Source of the DNA: Psychrobacter urativorans
Lineage (GTDB): Bacteria > Pseudomonadota > Gammaproteobacteria > Pseudomonadales > Moraxellaceae
DNA: 64,000 nucleotides
Assembly: GCF_904846675.1 (NCBI RefSeq)
Contig: NZ_CAJHBT010000005.1
Span: forward strand, 62,001 to 126,000
Direction: 5' to 3'
Shown: piece after piece, positions 19,153 to 28,821 of the stretch
Numbering within the stretch: the stretch's first letter is position 1
How the letters are laid out: each line of letters begins with the position of its first letter
Notes under the pieces: generated by a model
Databases searched by the model: none
What the model saw: only the letters and a program-made list of their open reading frames with translations
Told to the model about the DNA's origin: nothing
Program-made: the position numbers and the translations under genes

Positions 19153-21675
19153 CTAGAACCATTCAAGGGCGCGTTCGACCAATTCACCAAGTGTTCTATT
19201 GGTGTCATTATTGTTATTGTCTTGCTCTTCAATAACGTCGCTATTGGGAATATCTAAACCTTCACGGCGACGTTGCTGATTGATACTGCCTTGCTCACGT
19301 TGCCACTGCATCTGTTCACGTGCGCGGTCTTGCTGATACAACTCGATTGCGCAACTACTGGCTTCTTCTGGGAGATAAGCCGACATAACGGGCAGATAAC
19401 GTGCATCCGCACAGCGCTCATTAGACAGTTTACCGGAGTTATTCTCTAACCATAGCCACTCAATGCCTTCAGGTTCTGGCATCGATACTGGCGTCAGCTT
19501 AAGACGATTCATATAATCGACCCATACGGGTAGTGCGCCAGTACCGCCGCTAAGACCAATCGGCTTATTATCATCACGACCGACCCAAACCACGCTGACA
19601 TAATTGCCACTATAGCCAGCAAACCAAGCATCACGGAAGTCATTAGTGGTACCCGTTTTTCCAGCCAGATTAAGATTGCTACCTAGTGATTCAATACGTT
19701 TGGCTGTGCCATTTTTAACCACCTGTTGCAGGGCATAATTGGTCAAAAAGTTGGTCTCAGGCGGGATACTACGCTGAGTATTTAGGCCTGTACGCTGTAA
19801 GATTCGCCCGCGATCATCAATGACCGTACGGATGCTATGAATGGGGGTACGGAAGCCACCAGTGGCAAACACTTGATAGATGCCAAGCATATCCATAGGG
19901 CTGAGATTAACGGAACCTAATAGTATTGATGGGTAATCAGGGATTTTTTCTTCCACGCCCAAACGCCGTAATTGTTTAGCAAAGGTATCGATTCCAAATT
20001 CCATACCTAAGCGTACCGCCGCTTGGTTATAAGATTTTGCAAGCGCCGTGGTCAAGGGTACATAGCCATGATCATGGCCATCGTAGTTTTTTGGGTTCCA
20101 GTCGCTACTATCGCTTAAATTGACCGTAATCGGCGAATCATCTACTGAGCTTGCCAAATTATAACGGCCGCTCTCTAATGCTGTCATGTAGATGACTGGT
20201 TTTAATAACGAGCCAACCTGTCGCTTGGCATCGACTGCGCGGTTAAAGCCGGTAAACTCGCTGCCACTGCCCACCACTGCGACCAGCTCGCCGGTTTCGG
20301 GATTGGCGCTGACCAGAGCCCCTTGTAAGTCTTTAGTCTTGCTACCCTTACGGCGCAGCTCTCCAAGCTTTTTACTCACCGCTTTATCAGCGGCCAATTG
20401 GGTAATAGGATCCAGAGTACTAATAATAATCAGCCCTTCATTTTTGAGGTCGTCTGAGTAATAAACATCATTTAGCTCGCGTTTGACAATATCTAAAAAG
20501 TCAGGAAAACGGCTTTTGCCTTCAACTGGTTTATCAATCACGCCCAGCGACCTTTCAATCGCGGTATCATACTCTTCTTGGCTGAGTGTACCAATAGTCA
20601 GCATGTTATTGAGTACCGTATCACGGCGCGCTTTGGCCTCGTTTGGATGGCGGCGCGGATTGTAGACGCTAGGACCTTTCGCCATTCCCACCAACAATGC
20701 TTGCTGTTCGATACTCAGTTCATTGAGTGGCTGATCAAAATAAAACTCTGATGCCAAGCCAAATCCGTTAATCGAGCGATTGCCATTTTGACCCAAGTAA
20801 ATCTCGTTTAGATAGGTTTGCAGAATCTCATCTTTACTATAATGCAGCTCAAGTAGCACCGCCATCATCGCCTCATTGGCTTTACGTTTCATGGTACGGT
20901 CAGAGTTGAGATAAAAGTTTTTAATCAGCTGTTGGGTAATAGTCGAGCCACCCTGCCGATGGCCGCCAGAGAAGTTATTGAGCACAGCGCGAGCAATACC
21001 GCGTATTGAGACCCCTTTATGCTCATAAAAACCACGGTCTTCTGTGGCAACTAAGGCATCAATCAGAGGCTGCGGTACATCATCCAATGAGATGACCAGT
21101 CGATCTTCATTATTATCAGGATAAATACCACCCATGTTTATCGGTTCAAGTCGAATGATGCCCGATTCATTTTGCTCAGTACTTTGAATCGACTCAATCT
21201 TATTGTCGGCAATGGTCATCTTAATGACTTGTTCTTTATCGATGTCATTAGCGCTATAGGTAAAGCCGCGCGTATGGATAAAATAGTTATTGCCTGATTT
21301 ATGATAACTACCCGTACGCTCATAAGCTTTATTGCTGCGATAATTGAGCAGCTCAAGCCAGGTCTTAATAGTATCATTGTCAACGCTTGCGCCTTGGTAC
21401 AATTCAAGCGGTTGTGAGTAGACCTTTGCAGGAATATCCCAGCGCTTACCCTCGAACTTATGAGTAATGGTACGATCAAGCTTGACCAAATACAGCGCCA
21501 ATAACACCATACCAACGATGACAATAAGTAATAAAATACTGCTAAACACAAGTCCGCGCTGCTGCGATGGTAGGGTATGTCCGGCAGACTTAGGCGACTG
21601 TGGTAGAGTAGAATGGGATTTTTGCACTGATAACGCACCATTTTGACATAAAAAAACTGCTTCATAATGACGCAA
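19153..21675 (-). CDS. mrcB: Penicillin-binding protein 1B, bifunctional glycosyltransferase/transpeptidase
   Basis: An 840-residue class A PBP anchored in the inner membrane. A cytoplasmic N-terminus is followed by one membrane helix (about residues 41-66) and a UB2H-like domain (WDIPAKVYSQPLELYQG). The GT51 glycosyltransferase shows EDRGFYEHKGVS, GGSTITQQLIKNFYL, KRKANEAMMA and LNEIYLGQNG. The transpeptidase has SLLKP (SxxK), SYN (SxN) and KTGTTNDFRDAWFAGY. It polymerises and cross-links peptidoglycan. UB2H-type architecture points to PBP1b and not PBP1a. The downstream TPR lipoprotein may be its partner. Confidence 0.95.
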   Translation of the reverse strand: MRHYEAVFLCQNGALSVQKSHSTLPQSPKSAGHTLPSQQRGLVFSSILLLIVIVGMVLLALYLVKLDRTITHKFEGKRWDIPAKVYSQPLELYQGASVDNDTIKTWLELLNYRSNKAYERTGSYHKSGNNYFIHTRGFTYSANDIDKEQVIKMTIADNKIESIQSTEQNESGIIRLEPINMGGIYPDNNEDRLVISLDDVPQPLIDALVATEDRGFYEHKGVSIRGIARAVLNNFSGGHRQGGSTITQQLIKNFYLNSDRTMKRKANEAMMAVLLELHYSKDEILQTYLNEIYLGQNGNRSINGFGLASEFYFDQPLNELSIEQQALLVGMAKGPSVYNPRRHPNEAKARRDTVLNNMLTIGTLSQEEYDTAIERSLGVIDKPVEGKSRFPDFLDIVKRELNDVYYSDDLKNEGLIIISTLDPITQLAADKAVSKKLGELRRKGSKTKDLQGALVSANPETGELVAVVGSGSEFTGFNRAVDAKRQVGSLLKPVIYMTALESGRYNLASSVDDSPITVNLSDSSDWNPKNYDGHDHGYVPLTTALAKSYNQAAVRLGMEFGIDTFAKQLRRLGVEEKIPDYPSILLGSVNLSPMDMLGIYQVFATGGFRTPIHSIRTVIDDRGRILQRTGLNTQRSIPPETNFLTNYALQQVVKNGTAKRIESLGSNLNLAGKTGTTNDFRDAWFAGYSGNYVSVVWVGRDDNKPIGLSGGTGALPVWVDYMNRLKLTPVSMPEPEGIEWLWLENNSGKLSNERCADARYLPVMSAYLPEEASSCAIELYQQDRAREQMQWQREQGSINQQRRREGLDIPNSDVIEEQDNNNNDTNRTLGELVERALEWF

Positions 21676-22027
21676 ATTGACAAAATTTTCAATCTATCAT
21701 CGTCAACGCAAGCATTCATTAGTGTGAAAGGCTGTGGGTGTATAATAGATACCGCTAATCCTTACCAATATTTTGCTTAATTTATTAGACTTTTAATTTG
21801 ACAGTTAAAGGCCATATAAAATAGCAAGTTATCAGTACGGCAACGATGTCTTTGCCTAAGCTCGTAATTACTATTCTGATTAAGTCAGATTTTGACCACG
21901 CTCGCTCTTTATTAAGCTGGTTTTTGTCGTAAGACGTTTGAATAACGAAAAAGCCTATTAGGTAACGTGAGTTTGTCCAAAGTTCATCGGGTTAAAGTAA
22001 GCCTGTCTAAAGGAAACCATATCAGCC
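21676..22027. other. Divergent intergenic region between mrcB and the copper ATPase gene
   Basis: A 352-bp spacer with no gene. A TATAAT at 21741-21746 on the plus strand is a possible -10 for the ATPase gene, but no good -35 accompanies it. No clear promoter for mrcB was identified. Confidence 0.35.
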
Positions 22028-24898
22028 ATGTCCAGCACCCTGTCATCGACAACCATGCCTCATTACGACGATAACTCTATTACTCAAGGGTTAGTGCTAC
22101 CGCCAGCGGGACACTGCTTTCATTGCGGCGATCCGGTACCAAAGCCGCCATTTTATACCGACGTATTAGGCTCAGAGCGCGAGATGTGTTGCATGGGTTG
22201 TCAGCTGGCATCACAAAGTATCGTTGAGGCCGGGCTTGAGCAATATTATCTCGACCGCTCAGAGATTAATCGGACTGCAAGTCTGCCCTCCCAAATGACT
22301 CGCCTTGAAGCTTATGACCACGACGAAATTAAGTCGCAATTTGTCTACGCTCAAGATGGTCTGTCAGTCGCTGAATTATCGGTTAATAACTTGCGTTGTG
22401 CGGCTTGTACTTGGCTGATTGAGTCGCGGTTAGACGAGATTGATGGCATTAGTAAATGTCAGGTCAATCTGACCAATCAGCGTATGCGTATCGTTTGGGA
22501 TGAGACCAAACTGCCCATCAGTCGTATCCTAGCGGTGATTAATGAGATTGGCTATGAGGCCAAACCTTATCGGCAAGATACTCATGAAGCGATGCTGGCG
22601 AAACATACTAATAAGATGCTATTAAGGCTCGGTATTGCCGCGCTTGGTGCCATGCAAGCCATGATGTATGCCGTAGCGATATACTTTGGTGAGTATAGCG
22701 GCATGTTGATATTGCAGCGGGACTTTTTACGTTGGGTGTCTTTATTTGTCAGTGTGCCGGTGTTCTTTTATGCGGGTGTTCCATTCTTTACCTCGGCGTG
22801 GTCAGCGATTCGCGCCCGTCAAGTCAATATGGATGTGCCCGTCAGCGTGGCGCTGATTGTCACTTTCTTTGCCAGTTTATATGCCACCGTGACCGGACAT
22901 GGACAGACCTACTATGATTCGGTAAGTATGTTTATTTTCTTCTTATTAGCGGGGCGTTACATTGAGCACAATGCACGTTTAAAAGCGGCAACTATGGCCA
23001 ATGATTTGGTCGTTGTCGAGCCAGTATTAGTACAAAAAATAGCTGAAGATAAAGACGCCGCTGAGCTGATTTTACAGAAAATTCAATTCTCTGATAATAA
23101 TAAAGAAGCTCATAAGCTTGATAATTTGCCTTTTAATAATATAGCGCCTTCTAATAATGCAAGCGCTCAAACTGATACCTTAGCAGCTACTGCACCAAAC
23201 CCCATGCCAGACTTTATGAAAAGTATGGATGCTAGTGTTTATAAGATTACATCAAGTATCGCTCAAGACTGGCAGCAGGCGACCCGTCAGCAGCCAGTCT
23301 TGAGCGACCAAAAAAAGATGGTCACTGCCCAAAGTTTGCAAGTGGGTGATATCATCATGATTGAAGCCGGCGCTGAGATTATCAGTGATGGTATTTTGCT
23401 CAGTCAAACCGCCACCGTCTCCCAAAGCTTATTAACGGGCGAGGGCGACTTGATTATAAAAAGCCAAGGCGATTATATTATTGGCGGTGCACAAAACGAC
23501 AGTCAGCCCTTTGAGATGTTGGTTACTGCGCTAACTGAAGACAGTCAGATTGGCCTAATCGATCGTCTTATGAACCGTGCGATGAGTGAAAAGCCAAAGC
23601 TCGCGCAGCAAGCAGATAAGCTAGCACGCTGGTTTGTGGCACGGATTTTGGTATTATCGGCGTTGGTCTTTATCGGCTGGTATATTGTAGACCCCAGTCA
23701 AGCTATTTGGGCAACGGTAGCGGTATTAGTCGCCACTTGCCCTTGTGCGTTATCATTGGCAACGCCGATTGCTCTAACGGTCGCCACCAACCGTCTGGCC
23801 AGCTATGGTTTTTTAACCACTCGTGGTCATACCTTGCAGACCTTAGCGGAGATTACTCATGTGGCTTTTGATAAAACTGGAACCCTCACTTATGGTAAGC
23901 CTAACTTATTAAATATTGAGCTGCTACCGTTTGCACTAAAACCAAACTCCGCATCAACAGCTAATCAATCAACGGAAACAGCCGCTCAAAAAGATATGCT
24001 ATTGGCTATCGCCGCTGCTCTTGAAGTCGGTAGCCGCCATCCAATTGCTCATGCGCTGCTCACGGCTGCTTATCAATTGCATTTACCGGCGTCCCAAGAA
24101 CTAACCTATTACCCAGCGGGCGGCGTCGAGGCAATAATTGATGGCATGTTATACAGGATTGGTCATGTTGACTTTGCGTTAGATAGAAAGGCCAATCATG
24201 AAAAGTCCGGTGATGCTCATGCAAGCGACAGCTTGAAAATTGATTTAGCCGCGCATCGTGCCAGCTCAGCAGTGGTATTGTCTTGCCGTCCCATATCCGC
24301 CGAGTACATTATTGCTAGTGATGACGAACAGCCAAATTCATGGCAGGCACTGGCGTGTTTTTACTTTAATGATAAGGTACGTGATACTGCGCAACCTATG
24401 CTGGATAAGCTGAAGACGCTAGATATTGAGTCGGTAATGTTGACTGGTGACCCAAGCCCGCAAGCGTTGATTATGGCAGAGTCTTTAGGCATTCAGTCGG
24501 CATATAATGGTCTATCACCAACCGACAAGGTCAATCATATTCAGCAATTGCAGGCGAAAAATGCGGTGGTATTGATGGTTGGCGATGGTATTAATGATGC
24601 GCCAGTATTGGCAGCGGCTGACGTTTCAACTTCGATTGCTGGCGCGGCAGATTTGGCTCAGGTATCAAGTGATAGCATTATCTTAAATGGCCGAATTGAA
24701 GCGATTGCTGCGGCTAAACGTGTCGCGGATAAAACTGAACGTATTATTAAACAAAACTTCCGCTGGGCATTAGCTTATAACGGCATTGTGCTATTACCCG
24801 CTATCTTTGGCTATGTACCGCCGTGGCTGGCAGCTATCGGCATGTCGCTCAGCTCGTTATTGGTAGTGTTAAATGCGCTGCGTCTAAAACGAGCTTAG
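22028..24898 (+). CDS. ccoI: CcoI/FixI-type copper-transporting P1B ATPase
   Basis: A 956-residue heavy-metal P-type ATPase. The N-terminus has the FixI/CcoI-specific cysteine-rich domain (CFHCGDP near residue 30, CCMGC near 54) and an HMA domain with the metal motif RCAAC at 123-127. Membrane helices follow, with CPC in VATCPCALSLATP, the phosphorylation site DKTGTLT and the hinge VGDGINDAPVLAAADV. Relatives move copper for cbb3-type cytochrome oxidase assembly. It is longer than the usual ~800 residues because of a Gln/Asn/Ser/Ala-rich insert (about residues 340-430) in the actuator region and another before the ATP-binding part. No ccoNOPQ genes are in view, so the cbb3 link is by family only. 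Confidence 0.85.
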   Translation: MSSTLSSTTMPHYDDNSITQGLVLPPAGHCFHCGDPVPKPPFYTDVLGSEREMCCMGCQLASQSIVEAGLEQYYLDRSEINRTASLPSQMTRLEAYDHDEIKSQFVYAQDGLSVAELSVNNLRCAACTWLIESRLDEIDGISKCQVNLTNQRMRIVWDETKLPISRILAVINEIGYEAKPYRQDTHEAMLAKHTNKMLLRLGIAALGAMQAMMYAVAIYFGEYSGMLILQRDFLRWVSLFVSVPVFFYAGVPFFTSAWSAIRARQVNMDVPVSVALIVTFFASLYATVTGHGQTYYDSVSMFIFFLLAGRYIEHNARLKAATMANDLVVVEPVLVQKIAEDKDAAELILQKIQFSDNNKEAHKLDNLPFNNIAPSNNASAQTDTLAATAPNPMPDFMKSMDASVYKITSSIAQDWQQATRQQPVLSDQKKMVTAQSLQVGDIIMIEAGAEIISDGILLSQTATVSQSLLTGEGDLIIKSQGDYIIGGAQNDSQPFEMLVTALTEDSQIGLIDRLMNRAMSEKPKLAQQADKLARWFVARILVLSALVFIGWYIVDPSQAIWATVAVLVATCPCALSLATPIALTVATNRLASYGFLTTRGHTLQTLAEITHVAFDKTGTLTYGKPNLLNIELLPFALKPNSASTANQSTETAAQKDMLLAIAAALEVGSRHPIAHALLTAAYQLHLPASQELTYYPAGGVEAIIDGMLYRIGHVDFALDRKANHEKSGDAHASDSLKIDLAAHRASSAVVLSCRPISAEYIIASDDEQPNSWQALACFYFNDKVRDTAQPMLDKLKTLDIESVMLTGDPSPQALIMAESLGIQSAYNGLSPTDKVNHIQQLQAKNAVVLMVGDGINDAPVLAAADVSTSIAGAADLAQVSSDSIILNGRIEAIAAAKRVADKTERIIKQNFRWALAYNGIVLLPAIFGYVPPWLAAIGMSLSSLLVVLNALRLKRA

Positions 24899-24973
24899 GT
24901 ATTGAAGTAAATATAAGAAGTGTTAGCCAATGAATTTATGCACTTATTATCAACCTACTAAAAGCTTTATCCA

Positions 24974-25010
24974 TAAAAAAACCGTCTGTAGCAACAGACG
25001 GTTTTTATTT
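24974..25010 (+). terminator. Terminator after the copper ATPase gene (bidirectional)
   Basis: The arms aaaaaccgtctgt and acagacggttttt (24977-24989 and 24994-25006) pair perfectly around agca. T-runs lie on both sides, serving the ATPase gene and the converging Bax-inhibitor-like gene. Confidence 0.9.
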
Positions 25011-25035
25011 TTAATTATTATAAAGTTTTTTTTAA

Positions 25036-25758
25036 TTAGTCTTGCAAATAGCTTAGCAGACGCATAAATTCAATGTACATCCATACTAGGGTCGCAAGGA
25101 TGCCGATACTAAATAACCATTCGTAGTCCTCTGATACACCCATAGCGACGCCGCGATCGATGTTATCAAAGTCTAATAAAAGAGTAAAAGAGGCGATAAC
25201 AATCACGAATAGGCTAAAGCCAATAGAAATCATGCCACCTTCAAACAAGAATGGTAGGCTTGAACCAAAGGCTAAAGAAAGCACCCATTGAGCGACGTAA
25301 ACCAACATAATAGCGATGATAGCTGAGGTCATGATAGAGCGAAATTTTTCCGTGACTTTGATGAGGCCAGAACGATACAGTCCGAGCATAACAGCAGCAG
25401 TCACAAAGGTCGCACACATAGCCGTAACTGGAACGCTGGGATACATTCTCATAAAGAACAGCGAGATACCGCCCAAAAAGATACCTTCTAATAAGGCATA
25501 AGGAATCGCCAAGGTTTTGGCTTTTTGGGGCTTAAAAGTGATATATAGTGCTAAGCCAAACGCGGCGAACATACTACCAAAGGCAGCAGCAGTGATAAAA
25601 CCTTGCGATAATCCTGCCATAAGCGCATAAAAGAAGAAGCCCACACCAGTGAAAGCAGATAGCCCAAGTAACAGACTTGTCTTTTGTATTACGCCCTTGA
25701 CGGTCATCGGCTCACCACCGATCGCAAGCTCTGCGCGACTGACAATAGGATTTGCCAT
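25036..25758 (-). CDS. Bax inhibitor-1/YccA-like inner-membrane protein
   Basis: A 240-residue protein with about seven hydrophobic helices (starting TSLLLGLSAFTGVGFFFYALMAG and ending ILATLVWMYIEFMRLLSYLQD). The terminal helix contains acidic and aromatic residues typical of the UPF0005/Bax inhibitor-1 group, and the N-terminal cytoplasmic tail begins MANPIVSRAE as in the COG4760 branch. Family members are proposed to act as pH-sensitive ion leak channels or as FtsH substrates, but the function here is unknown. It is monocistronic and faces the copper ATPase gene tail to tail. Confidence 0.85.
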   Translation of the reverse strand: MANPIVSRAELAIGGEPMTVKGVIQKTSLLLGLSAFTGVGFFFYALMAGLSQGFITAAAFGSMFAAFGLALYITFKPQKAKTLAIPYALLEGIFLGGISLFFMRMYPSVPVTAMCATFVTAAVMLGLYRSGLIKVTEKFRSIMTSAIIAIMLVYVAQWVLSLAFGSSLPFLFEGGMISIGFSLFVIVIASFTLLLDFDNIDRGVAMGVSEDYEWLFSIGILATLVWMYIEFMRLLSYLQD

Positions 25759-26114
25759 ACTTAAGTCCTCAATAATATAAATAAAAAACAGTATAAATAC
25801 AAGTTATAGATATCAGCTACTCTAGCAAAATCGCTATTATTGTCAACTGTGTTTACGTGACAGTATTCAAGGCGTGAAGCTATTGTTTGATAGCCTCTTC
25901 GCTAATAGTAGCAGTCCTTTTCTATAGTAGAATTGATATGCTCGAGAAGTATCTAGGATAGTGGTTATATGGGGTCAATTACGACAGTTAACAGCGGTAA
26001 TTAGTAAAATATGCTAGTTTAAGCGCTCGTTTATCGCTATCATTGTCGCATAATTTCTACCATTATCGCGTATCTTAATGATATCGCGCACTTAAAGTTA
26101 TACCGAGTCGTTTT
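25759..26114. other. Divergent intergenic region upstream of nadK
   Basis: A 356-bp AT-rich spacer between the Bax-inhibitor-like gene and nadK. No gene, hairpin or convincing promoter pair was recognised. Confidence 0.35.
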
Positions 26115-27119
26115 ATGGAAAACTCAGTGCAATCAGCACGATTGCCGCACTTACATGAATCAGAGCTGTTTCACGCCATCAAAAACCCTGCCTTTCGGCG
26201 TATTGGTTTGATGGGACGTGCAGGGAAACGTAGCGTGATCCAAAGCCTCACTCAGGTCGCCCAAATCGTTAACGAGATGGGCTTGACCTTAATCATGGAT
26301 GTACAAACAGCCAATCTACCGGCATTAAACCTAGTAGAGATTGAAAAGGTCAAAATCGTCAAACGAAGCTTGATTGGTGAGATTTGTGACTTGGTTATCG
26401 TCGTAGGCGGCGATGGTTCAATCTTGCACGCTGCTGAAGCGCTGGCACGTTATCGGGTACCCGTATTGGGTGTCAATCGTGGCCGCCTTGGATTCTTGGC
26501 TGATGTAAAACCTAATGAAGTTGCTTTTAAATTACGCCAAGTATTGATGGGCGATTATCAGTTAGATCATCGGTTTTTATTGACCATGGAGATTCGGGAA
26601 GGTCAACAAATTATTCATGAAGATATGGCCCTAAATGATATCGTATTGCATGCCGGAAAATCAGTACACATGATTGATTTTCAGATGAAGATTGATGGTC
26701 AGGATGTGTATCGTCAGCACAGTGATGGCTTGATTGCAGCCACACCGACCGGCTCAACCGCGTATGCGTTATCGGGTGGGGGTCCTATCATTCACCCGAG
26801 CATGGATGCTATTTGTCTGGTACCTATGCATCCACATACTTTATCTAGCCGTCCGATTGTGGTTAGTGGAAACAGTGAAATTTGTATCCGTATTCACGAG
26901 GACAATCGTACTCAGCCTATGGTTAGTGCCGATGGCAGACAAAGCATACCGCTGGACCAAGAGCAGCGTTTATACATTCGTAAACACCCTGATAAATTAA
27001 CCTTATTGCATCCACCAGGTTTTGATTTTTATGAAGCTTGCCGTACGAAGCTGCACTGGAATGTGCACGCTGAAGAGTTCAGCCTTGATGCCGATGATGA
27101 TATGATGGACGACGAATAA
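26115..27119 (+). CDS. nadK: NAD kinase
   Basis: A 334-residue cytoplasmic kinase that phosphorylates NAD to NADP using ATP. Signature motifs are VVGGDGSILHAAEAL (GGDGS at residues 98-102), VLGVNRGRLGFLADV, the NE/ND motif as ALNDIVLHAG, and TPTGSTAYALSGGGPIIHP. It is slightly longer than E. coli NadK (292) because of ~25 extra N-terminal residues and an acidic tail ending DADDDMMDDE. The start codon ATG at 26115 has a weak ribosome binding site, so a later start is possible. yeaC follows 74 bp downstream. Confidence 0.95.
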   Translation: MENSVQSARLPHLHESELFHAIKNPAFRRIGLMGRAGKRSVIQSLTQVAQIVNEMGLTLIMDVQTANLPALNLVEIEKVKIVKRSLIGEICDLVIVVGGDGSILHAAEALARYRVPVLGVNRGRLGFLADVKPNEVAFKLRQVLMGDYQLDHRFLLTMEIREGQQIIHEDMALNDIVLHAGKSVHMIDFQMKIDGQDVYRQHSDGLIAATPTGSTAYALSGGGPIIHPSMDAICLVPMHPHTLSSRPIVVSGNSEICIRIHEDNRTQPMVSADGRQSIPLDQEQRLYIRKHPDKLTLLHPPGFDFYEACRTKLHWNVHAEEFSLDADDDMMDDE

Positions 27120-27193
27120 GTGCATCAATAATTGTTTATTAAGTGTATTAATAGTATTAAAATCGATAAATAAGGTAGAGGAGCGTAAGTAAG

Positions 27194-27505
27194 ATGGATA
27201 AAGAGACGATATTAGCAAACCTAACGCCTGAAGTGGTCGATAAGTTCCGTGCGGCAATTGAGCTGGGCAAATGGGCGGACGGTCGCCCGCTAGCTGCCGA
27301 CCAACGCGAAACCTGTATGCAAGCGGTCATGATTTGGGAGCATGAGCATCTAGCACCCTCTGAGCGTACTGGCTACATTCATAAGCCGGTAAAAAATGAT
27401 GGCTCTGTCGTTGGCGCCGAATGCGATGTCGAACATGAGCATCACTATCCCAATATGCCTAATCCTAAAGGTGCGATTCAACCTGTGAAATTTCGCGATA
27501 AGTAG
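27194..27505 (+). CDS. yeaC: YeaC-like DUF1315 protein
   Basis: A 103-residue soluble protein of the DUF1315 family (E. coli YeaC). Conserved features are the acidic start MDKETILANLTPEVVDKF, the central AIELGKWADGRPL and the WEHEHLAPSERTGYI segment. It contains one central Cys and several His in the tail (EHEHHYPN). The biochemical role is unknown. GAGGAGCG precedes the ATG. It is probably co-transcribed with nadK, since only 74 bp separate them and one terminator follows. Confidence 0.85.
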   Translation: MDKETILANLTPEVVDKFRAAIELGKWADGRPLAADQRETCMQAVMIWEHEHLAPSERTGYIHKPVKNDGSVVGAECDVEHEHHYPNMPNPKGAIQPVKFRDK

Positions 27506-27544
27506 TATTTATTTTAATAGCCTTTAAAATCTACTTGCGCTTGA

Positions 27545-27585
27545 AGAAAAAAGCCACGTTATCATTGATAACGTGGCTTTTTTAG
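27545..27585 (+). terminator. Terminator after yeaC
   Basis: A perfect stem (aaaaaagccacgttatc with gataacgtggctttttt) around a 3-nt loop, followed by T-rich sequence. It probably closes the nadK-yeaC unit and can also serve the converging HopJ-family gene. Confidence 0.9.
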
Positions 27586-27652
27586 TCTATTAACTCAACA
27601 GCTATAATTTTAGCAAAACCTAATATTAATACAATATTGCATTGATACAACA

Positions 27653-28027
27653 TTAAAGTGCTGTGGTATCAACGCTTGGGCGTACGGTCAATGGATTGTG
27701 TTGCATTAAAAACCCTTGCCAACCCCAATGTAAAAAGTTGCGAATATTGGCATGATCCGTCCCATTTGGTGTTGCTTGAACTTGTTCGTAATGCTCACCA
27801 AATAGTTTCAACGTGTCCAGCTGATCTAGGCCATGATGCTTAGCAAAACCGAAAATCTTGGCACTGCCTTCGTTTTCGCCGGCGGCATTATGTAGCATAC
27901 CGTTAACAAATGGAGCAGGGGCATAACGATAAAAATCATCGATAAAGCTGATGACATCATTAAATCCAATGGCTTTTTTGCTCAAACCATTAAGTAGGGC
28001 CGAAACGTCTGATTGGCGGATACTCAT
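27653..28027 (-). CDS. HopJ-family protein
   Basis: A 124-residue protein matching the HopJ type III effector family: FIDDFYRYAPAPFVNGMLHNAAGENEGSAKIFGFAKHHGL, read in two adjoining parts around residues 29-70, and NIRNFLHWGWQGF later. The family name comes from a Pseudomonas syringae effector, but homologues are widespread in free-living bacteria without type III secretion and appear to be small housekeeping proteins of unknown function. No secretion genes are nearby. It lies 87 bp downstream of csrA on the same strand. Confidence 0.85.
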   Translation of the reverse strand: MSIRQSDVSALLNGLSKKAIGFNDVISFIDDFYRYAPAPFVNGMLHNAAGENEGSAKIFGFAKHHGLDQLDTLKLFGEHYEQVQATPNGTDHANIRNFLHWGWQGFLMQHNPLTVRPSVDTTAL

Positions 28028-28114
28028 AAGTATGTGACCTCAAAGCAGATTAAAAGAGCAGAAGGCGATCTGTGCTTGATTCATGCTTAGTGATTAGATG
28101 TTAGGAATGACGGC

Positions 28115-28360
28115 TTAGCGATTAAAATAGTCTTCGTCATCGAATGAAGGTGCAAAGTTGCCTTGCTCAAGGTGTTGCATTTGTGATTGTACTGAACGCT
28201 CATGCTGAATGCGCTGATAAATCTCTTCGCGGTGTACGGCAATATCTTTTGGGGCATTAACACCAATTCGTACTTGATTGCCTTTGACACCTAGGACAGT
28301 CACACTGACCTCATCACCAATCATCAAAGTTTCGCCCACGCGGCGTGTCAAAATTAACAT
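28115..28360 (-). CDS. csrA: Carbon storage regulator CsrA
   Basis: An 81-residue post-transcriptional regulator that binds GGA motifs in mRNA leaders. The N-terminal core [18 protein letters not shown] and the RNA-binding end of the fold, [15 protein letters not shown], are fully conserved. A non-conserved tail ([10 protein letters not shown]) extends beyond the usual 61 residues, as is common in Moraxellaceae. AAGGAG lies 8 nt before the ATG. It follows lysC on the same strand, giving the alaS-lysC-csrA order, though a 461-bp spacer separates them. Confidence 0.97.
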   Translation of the reverse strand: MLILTRRVGETLMIGDEVSVTVLGVKGNQVRIGVNAPKDIAVHREEIYQRIQHERSVQSQMQHLEQGNFAPSFDDEDYFNR

Positions 28361-28555
28361 GCGTCACACTCCTTATGTCGCATTAACAACATAGTTCTCA
28401 TTAAAGTATATCCTGATTGCAGGCTATCACCGCAGCAAAAAACATTCATGCTTTTTATAATAAAACATTTTATTTATCATATGATCAATAAAAAATAGCG
28501 CAGCGAGGCAAATTGCTCAAAATATGCGCGTCATAGGTGTTATAAGCTGCAGTAA

Positions 28556-28594
28556 TAATGGGTTGTTCATTTAGCCCAAATGAACAACCCATTA
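28556..28594. repeat. 17-bp perfect inverted repeat in the lysC-csrA spacer
   Basis: The arms taatgggttgttcattt (28556-28572) and its complement (28578-28594) pair perfectly around a 5-nt loop. No T-run follows on either strand, so it is not a classical terminator. The surrounding 28361-28821 spacer holds no gene apart from the repeat at 28661 and a weak lysC terminator candidate (aaaaacagc at 28755, gctgttttt at 28792). Confidence 0.8.
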
Positions 28595-28660
28595 TAGGTG
28601 GCATAAGCGACACTGTCACGGCTTTTCACAAAACTACGAGCTATATACTGACCCTACCAG

Positions 28661-28696
28661 TCATAAAAGTCATAAAAGTCATAAAAGTCATAAAAG
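28661..28696. repeat. 9-bp tandem repeat, four copies
   Basis: The unit tcataaaag is repeated four times without change. It is in the lysC-csrA spacer, upstream of csrA in its reading direction. Likely a slippage-prone microsatellite. Confidence 0.9.
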
Positions 28697-28821
28697 TAGG
28701 ACCATTTAAGGCCCTATATAATATATAGCTTACTGAGTAAAATGGGTTAAACACTAAAAACAGCTACTAGTACTTTACCCATATACTTTGCGCTGTTTTT
28801 ACCCCTGCCGGAATCTAGCAG

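Noticed and set aside
27653..28027. Type III effector from the HopJ name
   Set aside because: No secretion genes are nearby and the family is common in free-living bacteria.
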